This document shows positions 23,468-23,790 of a stretch of DNA of 23,790 nt, one piece after another. The stretch is from Peptostreptococcaceae bacterium. GTDB lineage: Bacteria > Bacillota > Clostridia > Peptostreptococcales > Anaerovoracaceae. The stretch spans positions 1 to 23,790 of the forward strand of contig JAENWI010000004.1 in assembly GCA_016650115.1 (NCBI GenBank), in the 5' to 3' direction. Below the pieces are notes generated by a model. It was given only the letters and a program-made list of their open reading frames with translations, made no database searches and was not told the DNA's origin. Position 1 is the stretch's first letter, and each line of letters starts with the position of its first letter. The translations under genes and the position numbers were made by a program.

Positions 23468-23790
23468 ATGGAACTTTCACCAATGATGAAACAGTATATA
23501 AGTATAAAAGAACAGTATAAAGATTGTATACTGTTCTTTCGTCTTGGAGATTTTTATGAAATGTTTTTTGAAGATGCAATCATTGCTTCAAAAGAAATGG
23601 AAATAACCCTGACAGGGAAAAACTGCGGACAAGAGGAAAGGGCACCTATGTGCGGAGTCCCTTTTCATTCATCGGATGTTTATATTGCAAAACTTATTGA
23701 AAAAGGGTACAAGGTGGCAATCTGTGAACAGATTGAAGATCCTGCCTCTGCAAAAGGTATCGTAAAGCGCGAAGTGGTTCAGGTAATTAC
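23468..23790 (+). CDS. mutS: DNA mismatch repair protein MutS, 3' partial
   Basis: The first 107 residues of MutS, cut by the right window edge. It starts MELSPMMKQYISIKEQY and contains FFRLGDFYEMFFEDA, with Phe29 and Glu31 forming the Phe-x-Glu wedge that stacks on and contacts the mismatched base. APMCGVPFHSSDVYIAKLIEKG follows, then AICEQIEDP, all typical of the mismatch-binding domain I. The ATPase part is outside. AAGGA lies 7 bases before the ATG, 14 bp after the aminotransferase stop. In many Firmicutes mutL and miaA follow. Confidence 0.96.
   Translation, partial: MELSPMMKQYISIKEQYKDCILFFRLGDFYEMFFEDAIIASKEMEITLTGKNCGQEERAPMCGVPFHSSDVYIAKLIEKGYKVAICEQIEDPASAKGIVKREVVQVI

Overview
This window is a dense, entirely plus-strand stretch of core genes from a low-GC Firmicute, almost certainly a member of the class Clostridia. 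The evidence is AT-rich DNA, strong AGGAGG-type ribosome binding sites, and gene neighbourhoods known from Clostridia and Bacillus: hemZ-hisS-aspS, nadD-yqeK-rsfS-leuS, mltG-trmR-trhP, and yqhY-nusB-xseA-xseB-ispA-dxs-tlyA. Genus cannot be fixed from the sequence. I count 25 protein genes, two cut by the window edges (hemZ at the left, mutS at the right). There are no RNA genes, mobile elements, CRISPR arrays or prophage genes. The longest gap between genes is 131 bp.

Layout. (1) 1-7772: the end of hemZ, then three aminoacyl-tRNA synthetase genes (hisS, aspS, leuS) interleaved with nadD, yqeK and rsfS. Junctions are overlapping or a few bases long, so this looks like one transcription unit whose promoter lies left of the window. 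(2) 7788-10543: ribonuclease J, a YlbF-family protein and a short M24 metallopeptidase. (3) 10475-11189: efp with its own near-consensus extended -10 promoter, embedded in the end of the peptidase gene, and a hairpin just after the stop. (4) 11206-15511: mltG, the predicted wobble-uridine modification pair trmR and trhP, and a CNNM/CorC-type membrane protein, ending in a terminator-like hairpin. (5) 15643-22240: a second operon with its own extended -10 promoter: yqhY (Asp23/Gls24 family), nusB, a TsaD/Kae1 paralogue, xseA, xseB, ispA, dxs, tlyA. (6) 22263-23790: a class I/II aminotransferase and the start of mutS.

Functionally the first part is dominated by translation (tRNA charging, ribosome silencing, EF-P, tRNA wobble modification) and RNA decay (RNase J, YlbF). 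The second part combines transcription antitermination (NusB), DNA repair (ExoVII, MutS), isoprenoid precursor synthesis (Dxs, IspA) and rRNA methylation (TlyA).

I found no convincing new multi-gene system. The items most worth a second look are the divergent TsaD/Kae1 paralogue in the nusB-xseA operon, the prolidase-type M24 enzyme lacking its usual N-terminal domain, the CNNM protein with an altered first-membrane-helix signature, the embedded efp promoter, and a perfect 24-bp palindrome inside the CNNM gene.
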